A stretch of DNA of 11,647 nucleotides from Pedobacter sp. (GCA_028287885.1 JAQBOT010000383.1:1-11647); one strand, 5' to 3'. Counted from the stretch's first letter, positions 1-6,758 are shown. Notes: generated by a model not told the origin, from the letters alone. A program made the numbers and translations.

Positions 1-675
1 TTTTCCGCTCCGGTAGGTAAATTGCAGTGCAGTGAAAAAGCACTTGAAGATTTCAGCGTGGAAGAGCTGCATGAGATAGGCATTGTGCAGGGATCAAGGG
101 CGGAACTGGTTTTTGAAAGTGGAATTAAGCTGAGCGGACAGGTTATGCAGGTGCTAAGGCATGAAAACAAGATCATCCTGATCACCTTTGAAGATTGCAC
201 AGTTAAAGAAAGCAGCGGAAATGTTTTGTTCCAACCAGAATGGGGAGTTTACGACATGGCCGTTGGTGCTGAGGTTGTGTCGGTTTTTAACGGTGCTGCA
301 GATAAAGATGCTTACGAGGAGATCACTCATATTAGTGAAAAGCAGACACATAGAGTAGAATACGACCTGCAAACGCAGAAACTGCATAATATCTACCAGG
401 CAGTTCGTACGATCCGCGAGGAAGAAGCCGGATACGAAGCCTTGACTGATATTGTTGACACGTTGAAGTCAGAGCACAATTACGATTGGCTTTGTGCAAT
501 GGAGATTCTTGAAATACTCTATCACAAACGTATTTACCCTGAACTTGAGCAGGAGCTTAGAACATGGCTTGAGTTTAAAGCGGAGAACGAACCTGATCAC
601 AAGAAACTAATTGTGGACGGATTGCATGTTATTGAAAATCCCGTTACACAGTTGATTACAGAAGAAGAAATATAA
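1..675 (+). CDS. phhA: Aromatic amino acid hydroxylase (phenylalanine 4-monooxygenase), C-terminal part
   Basis: The reading frame is open from base 1, so the gene is cut by the window edge and only the last 224 residues are seen. The TTG at 22 is an internal Leu codon, not a start. The piece begins FSAPVGKL and contains LVFESGIKLSGQV and FQPEWGVYDMAVG, followed by a helical, Glu-rich tail. I recall this pattern from the long C-terminal extension of Bacteroidota pterin-dependent aromatic amino acid hydroxylases (near 580 residues, against about 260-300 for proteobacterial PhhA). The iron-binding catalytic domain would lie upstream and is not visible. The full enzyme would convert phenylalanine to tyrosine with O2 and a tetrahydropterin in the cytoplasm, feeding the Hpd/HmgA/Fah genes downstream. 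The stop shares one base with the next gene's ATG (TAATG), suggesting translational coupling. The call rests on recalled family similarity plus context; the function of this extension is unknown. Confidence 0.72.
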   Translation, partial: FSAPVGKLQCSEKALEDFSVEELHEIGIVQGSRAELVFESGIKLSGQVMQVLRHENKIILITFEDCTVKESSGNVLFQPEWGVYDMAVGAEVVSVFNGAADKDAYEEITHISEKQTHRVEYDLQTQKLHNIYQAVRTIREEEAGYEALTDIVDTLKSEHNYDWLCAMEILEILYHKRIYPELEQELRTWLEFKAENEPDHKKLIVDGLHVIENPVTQLITEEEI

Positions 676-1376
676 TGAACATCATATTAACTGGGGCCAG
701 CAGCGGAATTGGCTTTGAAGCCGCGCTGGAACTTACGTTGAGCTCAGAAAACACGGTTGTTGCTATTGCACGCTCGGCAGATAAATTAAGAAAATTACTA
801 GAAATAGCCCGGGGAATTAACCCGGAATGCAGCTTATTGCCGGTTGAATTTGATATTGTAAATGATGATTATGCAGCCTTGACGCCCTTTTTAAAGGAAA
901 GACTGGGTCATGTCGATATTCTGATCAATAATGCCGGAGCACTGGTAAACAAGCCATTCTTGGAGACTAGTGCAGAAGATCTGGCCACCATGTTTGAGAG
1001 CAACGTGCTTGGACACTTTAACATGATCAAACATGTGCTTCCTTTCATGAAAGCCGGCGGTCATATTTTAAATATCGGGAGTATGGGCGGTTATCAGGGA
1101 AGTGTGAAGTTTCCGGGATTAGCAGCATATTCTGCAAGTAAATCTGCCCTCCATACGCTTACGGAATGCCTTGCACAAGAACTTACAGAGACAGGAATAA
1201 AGATCAATTGTCTTGCGCTGGGCTCTGCTCAAACTGAAATGCTTGAAGAAGCTTTCCCAGGATATGAGTCGCCAGTGTTGGCCTTTGAAATGGGGAAATA
1301 CGTTGCAGATTTCGCGCGGACTGGTCATAAGTTTTTCAACGGAAAGGTGCTGCCGGTTGCCGTAACAACACCTTAA
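675..1376 (+). CDS. Short-chain dehydrogenase/reductase (SDR)
   Basis: A complete classical SDR of 233 residues. The Rossmann nucleotide-binding motif TGASSGIG is at residues 6-13, NNAG at 85-88, the structural Asn at 110, and the catalytic Ser136 (IGSMGG), Tyr152 and Lys156 (YSASK). These identify an NAD(P)H-dependent oxidoreductase; the substrate cannot be read from sequence. The ATG at 675 overlaps the stop of the aromatic amino acid hydroxylase by one base, so the two are probably translated together. Because that hydroxylase oxidises its pterin cofactor, a dihydropteridine-reductase-like or other pterin-reductase role is a reasonable inference, not a demonstrated one. The gene converges with the flavin-reductase-like gene and the stop codons overlap by three bases, leaving no intergenic terminator. 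A long inverted repeat lies 10-54 bases past the stop. Confidence 0.9.
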   Translation: MNIILTGASSGIGFEAALELTLSSENTVVAIARSADKLRKLLEIARGINPECSLLPVEFDIVNDDYAALTPFLKERLGHVDILINNAGALVNKPFLETSAEDLATMFESNVLGHFNMIKHVLPFMKAGGHILNIGSMGGYQGSVKFPGLAAYSASKSALHTLTECLAQELTETGIKINCLALGSAQTEMLEEAFPGYESPVLAFEMGKYVADFARTGHKFFNGKVLPVAVTTP

Positions 1377-2263
1377 TCAATCAACACAGTTTTTAAAGCC
1401 TGGAATACTTCCCCTTGCTTTAAAAACTGTTTTGCTAAACCGTGTAACTCCCGGGTTCTTGTACTTCCATCGCCAATTGTAGCGTCTAAAACTTCCTTAA
1501 CTGCCGGATGATTGCGCATCTCGTCAATCTCTGCAGCCGAGGGCAGATGTTCTATGTTACCAAGCATGCCGAGTTCGTTTCCCGTCAACTCCATGGAATT
1601 GCGAACATCAAAAGGCAAGGCATCTACTCCAATACCGAGTGTTGTTAATGGTTTAGCTACTTTAAAGAGGTTTTCAGGCGTAACACGACAATACCAGTCG
1701 CCCCCCAAACGGGCAACCAGATCTATTTTCTCCTGGTCGATCTTCCCATCAGCATCCAGGATCTCTTCTTTGATATGTATGAGTTTCACTTCTGCCAAGA
1801 TCAGGTTTCCGGCACCTGCATTTTCACCAAGTGAAATTATTTCTTTTACAATACACTCCATTTGTACCGGAGCCTCGGCAACCCTTGGCGGCCTGACTAA
1901 TTCTGATGGCAGCATGGTTAAGCCTGCTTTTTCAAACTCGTTTACGCCCTTAGCATACTCTGTACTGGCGAGGCTGGTTTGCTGCACCATGGCATAGTTC
2001 ACGATGTTAATGACGCATTCTCTAACTTCAAGAATATTTTGGAGCGTGTGCTTAGTTGTATTGTCACGAACCCGCCGTGCTGGTGAGAACACACAAATTG
2101 GTGGATTTGAACTAAACATATTGAAAAAGCTGAAGGGACTTAGATTGATGTTACCCTCCAGGTCGATTGTTGTGGCAAAGCATATAGGCCTTGGCGCAAT
2201 TGCATATTGCATATAGTTCTGCAATTGCGCCGGACTTAATTCAGCAGGCTTTATAGTCAGCAT
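1373..2263 (-). CDS. Flavin reductase-like (FMN-binding split barrel) family protein
   Basis: A complete protein of 296 residues. The N-terminal part resembles the flavin-reductase-like split barrel: APRPICFATT (23-32), then SPFSFFNMFSSNPP (42-55) and VFSP, the stretch that binds FMN phosphate and ribityl in this family. The barrel appears to end near residue 205. The remaining 90 or so residues are a mostly helical extension not needed for the simple reductase fold. Its ATG shares one base with the stop of the fumarylacetoacetate hydrolase gene (TAATG on the minus strand), so it is co-translated with the last step of tyrosine breakdown. Family members bind flavin and may be reductases, oxygenase partners or other flavoproteins; the role here is unknown. 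The last 19 codons contain a terminator-like inverted repeat for the opposing SDR gene. Confidence 0.85.
   Translation of the reverse strand: MLTIKPAELSPAQLQNYMQYAIAPRPICFATTIDLEGNINLSPFSFFNMFSSNPPICVFSPARRVRDNTTKHTLQNILEVRECVINIVNYAMVQQTSLASTEYAKGVNEFEKAGLTMLPSELVRPPRVAEAPVQMECIVKEIISLGENAGAGNLILAEVKLIHIKEEILDADGKIDQEKIDLVARLGGDWYCRVTPENLFKVAKPLTTLGIGVDALPFDVRNSMELTGNELGMLGNIEHLPSAAEIDEMRNHPAVKEVLDATIGDGSTRTRELHGLAKQFLKQGEVFQALKTVLID
1386..1433 (+). terminator. Probable intrinsic terminator of the hydroxylase-SDR unit, inside the opposing gene
   Basis: The arms ACAGTTTTTAAAGC (1386-1399) and GCTTTAAAAACTGT (1417-1430) are perfect 14-bp complements around a 17-base loop. Beyond one mismatch, three more pairs can form (1382-1384 with 1432-1434). 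On the plus strand TTTT follows the second arm and the SDR stop is 10 bases upstream, which is where a terminator is expected. On the minus strand the hairpin is followed by TGTTGATTG, not a T-run, so termination should favour the plus direction. The whole element lies in codons 278-293 of the flavin-reductase-like gene. The stem is AT-rich and the T-tract short, so strength is uncertain. Confidence 0.6.
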
Positions 2264-3258
2264 TATTTCTTTAACGCCAGGATGGAAAAATCAGTATTGG
2301 CCTTTCTTATGGTATTGTGCAGGTGTCCCAGGCCGGTGATCTCCATTTCGACTATGTCGCCATCTTTTAGCCATTGTGGTGTATAGTTCGCATCATTAAA
2401 CAAGCCGGTGCCATTAAGTTCCAGGAAACATCCGGTTCCAACAGTACCAGAACCAATCACATCACCAGGTAAAATGTCTACACCATAGGCACAGCGTTCA
2501 ATAATTTCAGCAAAGGTCCAGTCCATGTCTGCCGTATTGCCTTTGGATACTTCTACCCCATTCACGAAACATGACATCTCCAGGTTGTAAGCGTTGCCAA
2601 TATGGCCCGGCTTAGCAGTGGTTTTATATTGTTCCAGTTCATCCGGCGTTACCAGCCATGGGCCGATCACCGTGGAGAAATCCTTGCCTTTTGCCGGCCC
2701 AAGGTTCAGAACCATTTCTTCCATTTGAAGGGTACGTGCACTCATATCATTCATGATCACAAAGCCAGCAATGTAATTATCGGCTTCCTCTGCTCTTATG
2801 TTCCGCCCTTTGCTTCCAATAACCGCTGCGATTTCAAGCTCAAAATCAAGCTTCTGAAAATGATCTGGCATGCACTCGATTTCGCCAGGACCTTGAACAG
2901 CATTGTGGTTGGTAAAATAGAAGATTGGATATTGGTCGAATTCAGGAATCATATCTACCTTACGATTTCTTCTTGCCGCAGCAACATGCTGTCTGAAAGC
3001 ATATGCATCTCTGCAGGAAGATGGGTGCGGCACGGGGGCAAGCAACTCAAAAAAGACTTCTTCCTTGGGTTCTATTTCTCCACTTTTTATTTGTGAATCT
3101 ACCTTTTTAGCACGTTCCATCAATACATCGCCCCCTTGCAAAAATGCGATCATCTCATCAGGCAGTAATTTATCACAGGAGTTTAGATTGTAAATATGTC
3201 CGTTGACAAATACACCCAGGTGCTCTTGATCTTCTGTTTTATAAGAAACTAGCTTCAT
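2263..3258 (-). CDS. fahA: Fumarylacetoacetate hydrolase family protein (probable fumarylacetoacetase)
   Basis: 331 residues, the last step of tyrosine catabolism: fumarylacetoacetate plus water gives fumarate and acetoacetate, in the cytoplasm with a divalent metal. The active-site residues line up with the known FAH enzyme: Asp84 and the catalytic His91 keep the same seven-residue spacing (RDAYAFRQH), the ExE metal ligands are Glu140 and Glu142 (DFELEIAAV), the fourth ligand is Asp171 (VIMNDMSAR), and Lys192 sits in GKDFSTVIGPW. The length is between short FAH-domain proteins and the roughly 420-residue eukaryotic enzyme. Other FAH-fold hydrolases act on related acylpyruvates, but the neighbouring hmgA and hpd genes make fumarylacetoacetase the best call. 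It is first in a two-gene minus-strand unit, with a good promoter match 33-65 bases upstream and a one-base overlap with the following gene. Confidence 0.9.
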   Translation of the reverse strand: MKLVSYKTEDQEHLGVFVNGHIYNLNSCDKLLPDEMIAFLQGGDVLMERAKKVDSQIKSGEIEPKEEVFFELLAPVPHPSSCRDAYAFRQHVAAARRNRKVDMIPEFDQYPIFYFTNHNAVQGPGEIECMPDHFQKLDFELEIAAVIGSKGRNIRAEEADNYIAGFVIMNDMSARTLQMEEMVLNLGPAKGKDFSTVIGPWLVTPDELEQYKTTAKPGHIGNAYNLEMSCFVNGVEVSKGNTADMDWTFAEIIERCAYGVDILPGDVIGSGTVGTGCFLELNGTGLFNDANYTPQWLKDGDIVEMEITGLGHLHNTIRKANTDFSILALKK

Positions 3259-3290
3259 ATCGACTGATTTATGTTTAGGTTAGAATGGGA

Positions 3291-3323
3291 TAAATCTAAG
3301 TAGTTGTTCTTTAATTACAAGAA
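3291..3323 (-). promoter_or_regulatory. Candidate Bacteroidota-type promoter of the fah unit
   Basis: On the minus strand TTCTTG (3323-3318) is followed by exactly 19 bases and then TAGATTTA (3298-3291), one base off the consensus TAnnTTTG. The downstream element ends 33 bases before the fah ATG, leaving room for a short leader. The motifs and spacing are seen; activity is inferred. Confidence 0.5.
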
Positions 3324-3538
3324 TTAAACATTTAAAAATCTGTTTATAATATTACTACTGCATTGTTAATAGAAATCAAATAACTATTATTAATTTAGCA
3401 AAGCAGAATGAGGAAAATACTAACCTATACAAATCAGATTTCCCTTCAGGCATTGGCAGCATTCAGATCTGCCATGCTTTCGAAGATCATTTTAGCGCAA
3501 TATTCCATCTAGCAGGTACCCCTAGCTTGCAAAACAAA

Positions 3539-3561
3539 AACGATATCTGCTAACTATCGTT
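3539..3561. repeat. Inverted repeat upstream of hmgA, possible operator
   Basis: AACGATA (3539-3545) and TATCGTT (3555-3561) are perfect 7-bp inverted arms separated by 9 bases (TCTGCTAAC). The element overlaps the only weak -7-like sequence near hmgA (TAACTATC, 21 bases after a TTG at 3527). The symmetric arms and their position suggest an operator for a dimeric regulator or a small leader hairpin. Which regulator is unknown. Confidence 0.4.
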
Positions 3562-3590
3562 AAACTTATTCTAACCAAATAATTAATTTT

Positions 3591-4757
3591 ATGCCTATTT
3601 ACCACACATTAGGGTCAATTCCTCCAAAACGGCACACCGCATTTCGTAAAGAAAACGGCGAGTTGTATGCGGAGGAATTGGTGTCTACGGAAGGATTTTC
3701 AAGCCTATATTCCCTTGTTTACCACTGCCACCCGCCTACCATCGTTAAGGCTTTGGGAGAGGCTTATTCTGTAGAGCCAAAAATTGCCAGGGAAAAACAC
3801 CTAAAACATACCAGCTTAATTGGTTTTAATATTAAACCTGAAGACGACTATCTGCAAAGCAGAAAGCCAGTACTGGTTAACAGCGATTTGCATATTTCTT
3901 TGGCTGCGCCAAGGAAATCTATGACGGATTATTATTATAAGAACAGCCAGGCAGATGAAGTTATTTTTATTCATGAAGGGACTGGAACATTAAAAACCGG
4001 TTTTGGAAAGATAACTTTCAAGTATGGAGATTACCTTGTTATTCCGCGCGGCACCATTTACCAGATGGAATTCAATGACGAAACCAATCGCTTGTTTATT
4101 GTAGAAAGCTTTAGTCCGATTAGGTCTCCTAAGCGATACCGCAATGAATACGGGCAATTGATGGAGCATTCACCTTACTGTGAACGTGACATCAGACGGC
4201 CGCAAGATCTGGAGACGAATGATGAATATGGCGATTTTAAAGTTTTGATTAAAAAGCAAGGGTTAATGTACCCGTATACCTACGGTACCCATCCTTTCGA
4301 CTTTGTTGGCTGGGATGGTTTCCATTATCCATGGGCTTTCTCGATCCATGACTTTGAGCCAATAACAGGTCGGTTGCATCAGCCACCACCGGTGCACCAA
4401 ACCTTTGAAGGGCATAATTTTGTAATCTGTTCCTTTGTGCCCCGTAAGTACGATTATCATCCACTTTCAATCCCTGCACCCTACAACCACAGCAACGTGG
4501 ATAGTGATGAGGTTTTGTATTATGTAGATGGCGACTTCATGAGCAGAAAAAGTGTAGTTAGAGGTCAGATCACCTTGCATCCGGGTGGTATTCCTCACGG
4601 TCCACATCCGGGTACAGTAGAGAAATCCATCGGTAAAGAGAAAACCGAGGAATTGGCGGTCATGATAGATCCTTTTAGACCGTTGATGCTTACCGAAGAC
4701 GCCGTAAATATTGAAGATGAGAGTTACCACAAAAGCTGGCAGATCAACGTAGAATAA
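3591..4757 (+). CDS. hmgA: Homogentisate 1,2-dioxygenase
   Basis: 388 residues; a cytoplasmic non-haem Fe(II) cupin enzyme that opens the ring of homogentisate to maleylacetoacetate. The start MPIYHTLGSIPPKRHT matches the conserved family N-terminus. The core signature PPPVHQTFEG (265-274), then FVICSFVPRKYDYH, is typical. The probable iron ligands are His300 (in YNHSNVDSDEV), Glu307 and His336 (GGIPHGPHP); the interval from Glu to the second His is 29, close to the 30 of the human enzyme. The His to Glu gap is 7 rather than the 6 of human HGD, and the protein is shorter than the roughly 430-445-residue classical enzymes, so it belongs to the short bacterial group. It is first in a two-gene operon, 20 bases ahead of hpd. 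Confidence 0.95.
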   Translation: MPIYHTLGSIPPKRHTAFRKENGELYAEELVSTEGFSSLYSLVYHCHPPTIVKALGEAYSVEPKIAREKHLKHTSLIGFNIKPEDDYLQSRKPVLVNSDLHISLAAPRKSMTDYYYKNSQADEVIFIHEGTGTLKTGFGKITFKYGDYLVIPRGTIYQMEFNDETNRLFIVESFSPIRSPKRYRNEYGQLMEHSPYCERDIRRPQDLETNDEYGDFKVLIKKQGLMYPYTYGTHPFDFVGWDGFHYPWAFSIHDFEPITGRLHQPPPVHQTFEGHNFVICSFVPRKYDYHPLSIPAPYNHSNVDSDEVLYYVDGDFMSRKSVVRGQITLHPGGIPHGPHPGTVEKSIGKEKTEELAVMIDPFRPLMLTEDAVNIEDESYHKSWQINVE

Positions 4758-4777
4758 CGATTAAAGAAACAAAGAAT

Positions 4778-5908
4778 ATGTCAACACAAACATTTGCAGA
4801 AAAGATCGCTCAGGCGCAGGACTTTCTGCCTATTAACGGAACAGACTATATAGAACTATATGTAGGAAACGCGAAACAGGCGGCTCATTTTTATAAGACT
4901 GCCTTTGGCTTTCAATCCCTTGCCTATGCAGGTCCGGAAACCGGAGTTCGTGAATATTCCTCGTATGTATTGCAGCAGGGTAAGATCCGCCTGGTTCTTA
5001 CAACCGCATTAAAATCCGATAGTGCGATCTCTGAGCATGTAAAAAAGCATGGCGATGGGGTGAAAGTGCTTGCTTTATGGGTGGATGATGCCTACAGTGC
5101 CTTCGAAGAAACCACAAAAAGGGGTGCAAAGCCCTATATGGAACCGGCGACCAGAACTGATGAACATGGTGAGGTTAAAATGTCTGGGATATACACCTAT
5201 GGCGAAACGATTCATATGTTTATTGAACGCAAGAACTACAACGGTCCTTTTATGCCGGGCTTTCGTGAATGGAAAAGTGACTACAACCCGAATGAAACTG
5301 GTCTTTTGTACATAGACCATTGTGTTGGAAATGTGGGCTGGAACAGGATGAACGAGACGGTGAAGTGGTACGAGGATGTAATGGGCTTTGTGAACATCCT
5401 TTCATTTGACGACAAGCAGATCAACACGGAATACTCTGCTTTGATGAGTAAAGTAATGAGTAATGGAAATGGATTTTCTAAATTCCCGATCAACGAGCCT
5501 GCAGAAGGAAAGAAAAAATCTCAGATCGAGGAGTATCTTGAATTCTACGAAGGCGAAGGTGTTCAACACATTGCTGTTGCGACAAACAACATTTTATCGA
5601 CAGTAAGGGAACTTAAATCCAGGGGTGTGGAGTTTTTAGGGGCTCCACCTGAGACCTATTACAACATGATGCCGGAACGTGTCGGGACAATTGATGAAGA
5701 AATTGAACAGCTGAAAGCGCTAGGAATTCTGGTTGATTGTGATGAAGAGGGATATTTGCTTCAAATATTTACCAAACCGGTGGAAGACAGACCAACATTG
5801 TTTTTTGAAATTATACAGCGTAAGGGCGCACAGTCTTTTGGCGCGGGAAACTTTAAGGCTCTGTTCGAATCTCTGGAAAGAGAGCAGGAACTAAGGGGTA
5901 ACTTGTAG
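4778..5908 (+). CDS. hpd: 4-hydroxyphenylpyruvate dioxygenase
   Basis: 376 residues, with two vicinal-oxygen-chelate domains. The enzyme converts 4-hydroxyphenylpyruvate and O2 to homogentisate and CO2, so it makes the substrate of the gene just upstream. The N-terminal domain (about 20-150) is structural. The C-terminal domain carries the Fe(II) triad: His181 (YIDHCVGNV), His264 (GVQHIAVAT) and Glu344 (LFFEIIQRKG). The GxGNFKALFESLE tail is the usual C-terminal gate helix. Length is normal for the family. The ATG follows an A/G-rich stretch (AAAGAAACAAAG) rather than a strong Shine-Dalgarno. The gene is last in the hmgA operon, with a strong hairpin terminator starting 20 bases after its stop. 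Confidence 0.96.
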   Translation: MSTQTFAEKIAQAQDFLPINGTDYIELYVGNAKQAAHFYKTAFGFQSLAYAGPETGVREYSSYVLQQGKIRLVLTTALKSDSAISEHVKKHGDGVKVLALWVDDAYSAFEETTKRGAKPYMEPATRTDEHGEVKMSGIYTYGETIHMFIERKNYNGPFMPGFREWKSDYNPNETGLLYIDHCVGNVGWNRMNETVKWYEDVMGFVNILSFDDKQINTEYSALMSKVMSNGNGFSKFPINEPAEGKKKSQIEEYLEFYEGEGVQHIAVATNNILSTVRELKSRGVEFLGAPPETYYNMMPERVGTIDEEIEQLKALGILVDCDEEGYLLQIFTKPVEDRPTLFFEIIQRKGAQSFGAGNFKALFESLEREQELRGNL

Positions 5909-5927
5909 GAAAGAAGCCTGGAATGAT

Positions 5928-5976
5928 TTGCAATGCCTCCACAAAGTATCTAACTTTTGGAGGCATTGCAATTTTT
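5928..5976 (+). terminator. Intrinsic terminator of the hmgA-hpd operon
   Basis: TTGCAATGCCTCC (5928-5940) pairs perfectly with GGAGGCATTGCAA (5959-5971), a 13-bp stem. The 18-base loop can form a further inner AAAGT/ACTTT stem (5943-5947 with 5953-5957). TTTTT follows at 5972-5976, and another T-run lies just beyond. The minus strand lacks a T-run after the hairpin, so it acts on plus-strand transcripts. Confidence 0.92.
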
Positions 5977-6125
5977 GCCTTTTTCTAGTTCTTATTCCCT
6001 TTTCATTCATAGCATGAAATCAAAACATACTACGTCTCGAACAACATGTCTGTGATCCTTTCCGGTGATATCAACCCAGATTTAGTGTTAAAAAAGTGGA
6101 TGAGGCAGTTTCTTTATTTCTGTTT

Positions 6126-6596
6126 CTAAGCTGATAATGGATATTCCATTTTAATATTTGCACGTTGATATACGCCGGGTTCTAATGGTATTTCTTGAAA
6201 GCCCAGTTTATAATAGATTGAAATTGCAGGTTCAAGCACTGTAGTTGAGTACAAGATCAAACGGTCTGCATGAATAAACTTTGCTTTCTCGATTGCTGCA
6301 GCACACAAAGCTTTACCTGCGCCTATTCCTCTGAAGCTTTCGTCAACGGCCATTTTGGTCATCTCATACACACCTGGCTCAATGAGTTTCAAAGCGACAG
6401 TACCGATCACATTGCCCTGGTATTTAGCAAACAGAATCACACCCCCGTGTTCTAAAATTGCTTCCTCAGGGTTTTCCAACACATATTTGTCGATAGGCTC
6501 TACGCAAAAGTGCTTTTCAAGCCATGCTTTATTCAAGCTTTCGAAATGAGCCTTGTACTCTGGGCTATAATTGATAATCTCTAGATCTTTGTTCAT
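6126..6596 (-). CDS. GNAT family N-acetyltransferase
   Basis: 156 residues from the ATG at 6596. The fold is a single GNAT domain: beta strands around 53-70 (ILFAKYQGNVIGTVAL), then TKMAVDESFRGIGAGKAL with the acetyl-CoA pyrophosphate loop R89-G-I-G-A-G94, and the late motif AISIYYKLGF (124-133), where a Tyr often serves as general acid. It should transfer an acetyl group from acetyl-CoA to an amine; the substrate is not readable. An open frame extends upstream to 6734, but the extra residues are not GNAT-like and contain the candidate promoter, so 6596 is preferred. It is divergent from the DUF72 gene and convergent with the hpd operon. No link to tyrosine catabolism is visible. Confidence 0.88.
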   Translation of the reverse strand: MNKDLEIINYSPEYKAHFESLNKAWLEKHFCVEPIDKYVLENPEEAILEHGGVILFAKYQGNVIGTVALKLIEPGVYEMTKMAVDESFRGIGAGKALCAAAIEKAKFIHADRLILYSTTVLEPAISIYYKLGFQEIPLEPGVYQRANIKMEYPLSA

Positions 6597-6647
6597 TATT
6601 GTTTCTATAATTGAATTTAATAAGCAGCGGGAAAGCCATTTATTCCG

Positions 6648-6680
6648 CAAAGCTAAGCACTTTGGGGTAAACCGAATCAA
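6648..6680 (-). promoter_or_regulatory. Candidate promoter of the GNAT gene
   Basis: On the minus strand TAGCTTTG (6655-6648) is a perfect match to TAnnTTTG, with TTG (6680-6678) 22 bases upstream, within the accepted spacing. The -7 element ends about 51 bases before the preferred GNAT ATG. It also argues against the longer reading frame that would start at 6734. Confidence 0.5.
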
Positions 6681-6758
6681 TGTGCATCTAAATTCTTGCA
6701 TCCCTGTTACCGTATGAAAAACCAGAACAAGCAATCGCGTGTTCTAAGAATAAAAAGT

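Larger units (their letters stand above)
3259..3590. promoter_or_regulatory. Divergent regulatory region between fah and hmgA
   Basis: 332 bases without a convincing gene. From left to right it holds the fah promoter candidate (3291-3323, minus), a very AT-rich stretch (about 3300-3400), a weak plus-strand promoter-like pair (TTG at 3363, TAATTTAG at 3391, spacer 25), a 34-codon ORF at 3408-3512 containing a hairpin (3450-3477), and an inverted repeat (3539-3561) 29 bases before hmgA. It is the obvious place for coordinate control of the two catabolic units. No regulator gene is present in the window. Confidence 0.6.

Noticed and set aside
1512..1997. 161-codon plus-strand open frame
   Set aside because: It is antisense to the flavin-reductase-like gene, has low-complexity Ser/Pro/Arg-rich composition and shows no domain; a frame shadow.
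2602..3096. 164-codon plus-strand open frame opposite fah
   Set aside because: The opposing fah gene has all catalytic residues, and this frame has no recognisable motif.
6046..6129. 27-codon plus-strand ORF between hpd and the GNAT gene
   Set aside because: It is short, starts after a strong terminator, overlaps the GNAT stop and has no supporting signal.
6597..6734. 46-residue N-terminal extension of the GNAT frame
   Set aside because: The added residues are not GNAT-like and the stretch contains a perfect TAnnTTTG promoter element; the ATG at 6596 gives a normal GNAT start.
6696..6758. Upstream TTG or ATG starts for the DUF72 gene
   Set aside because: The conserved family N-terminus begins right after the ATG at 6759; the leader is basic and unconserved in character.
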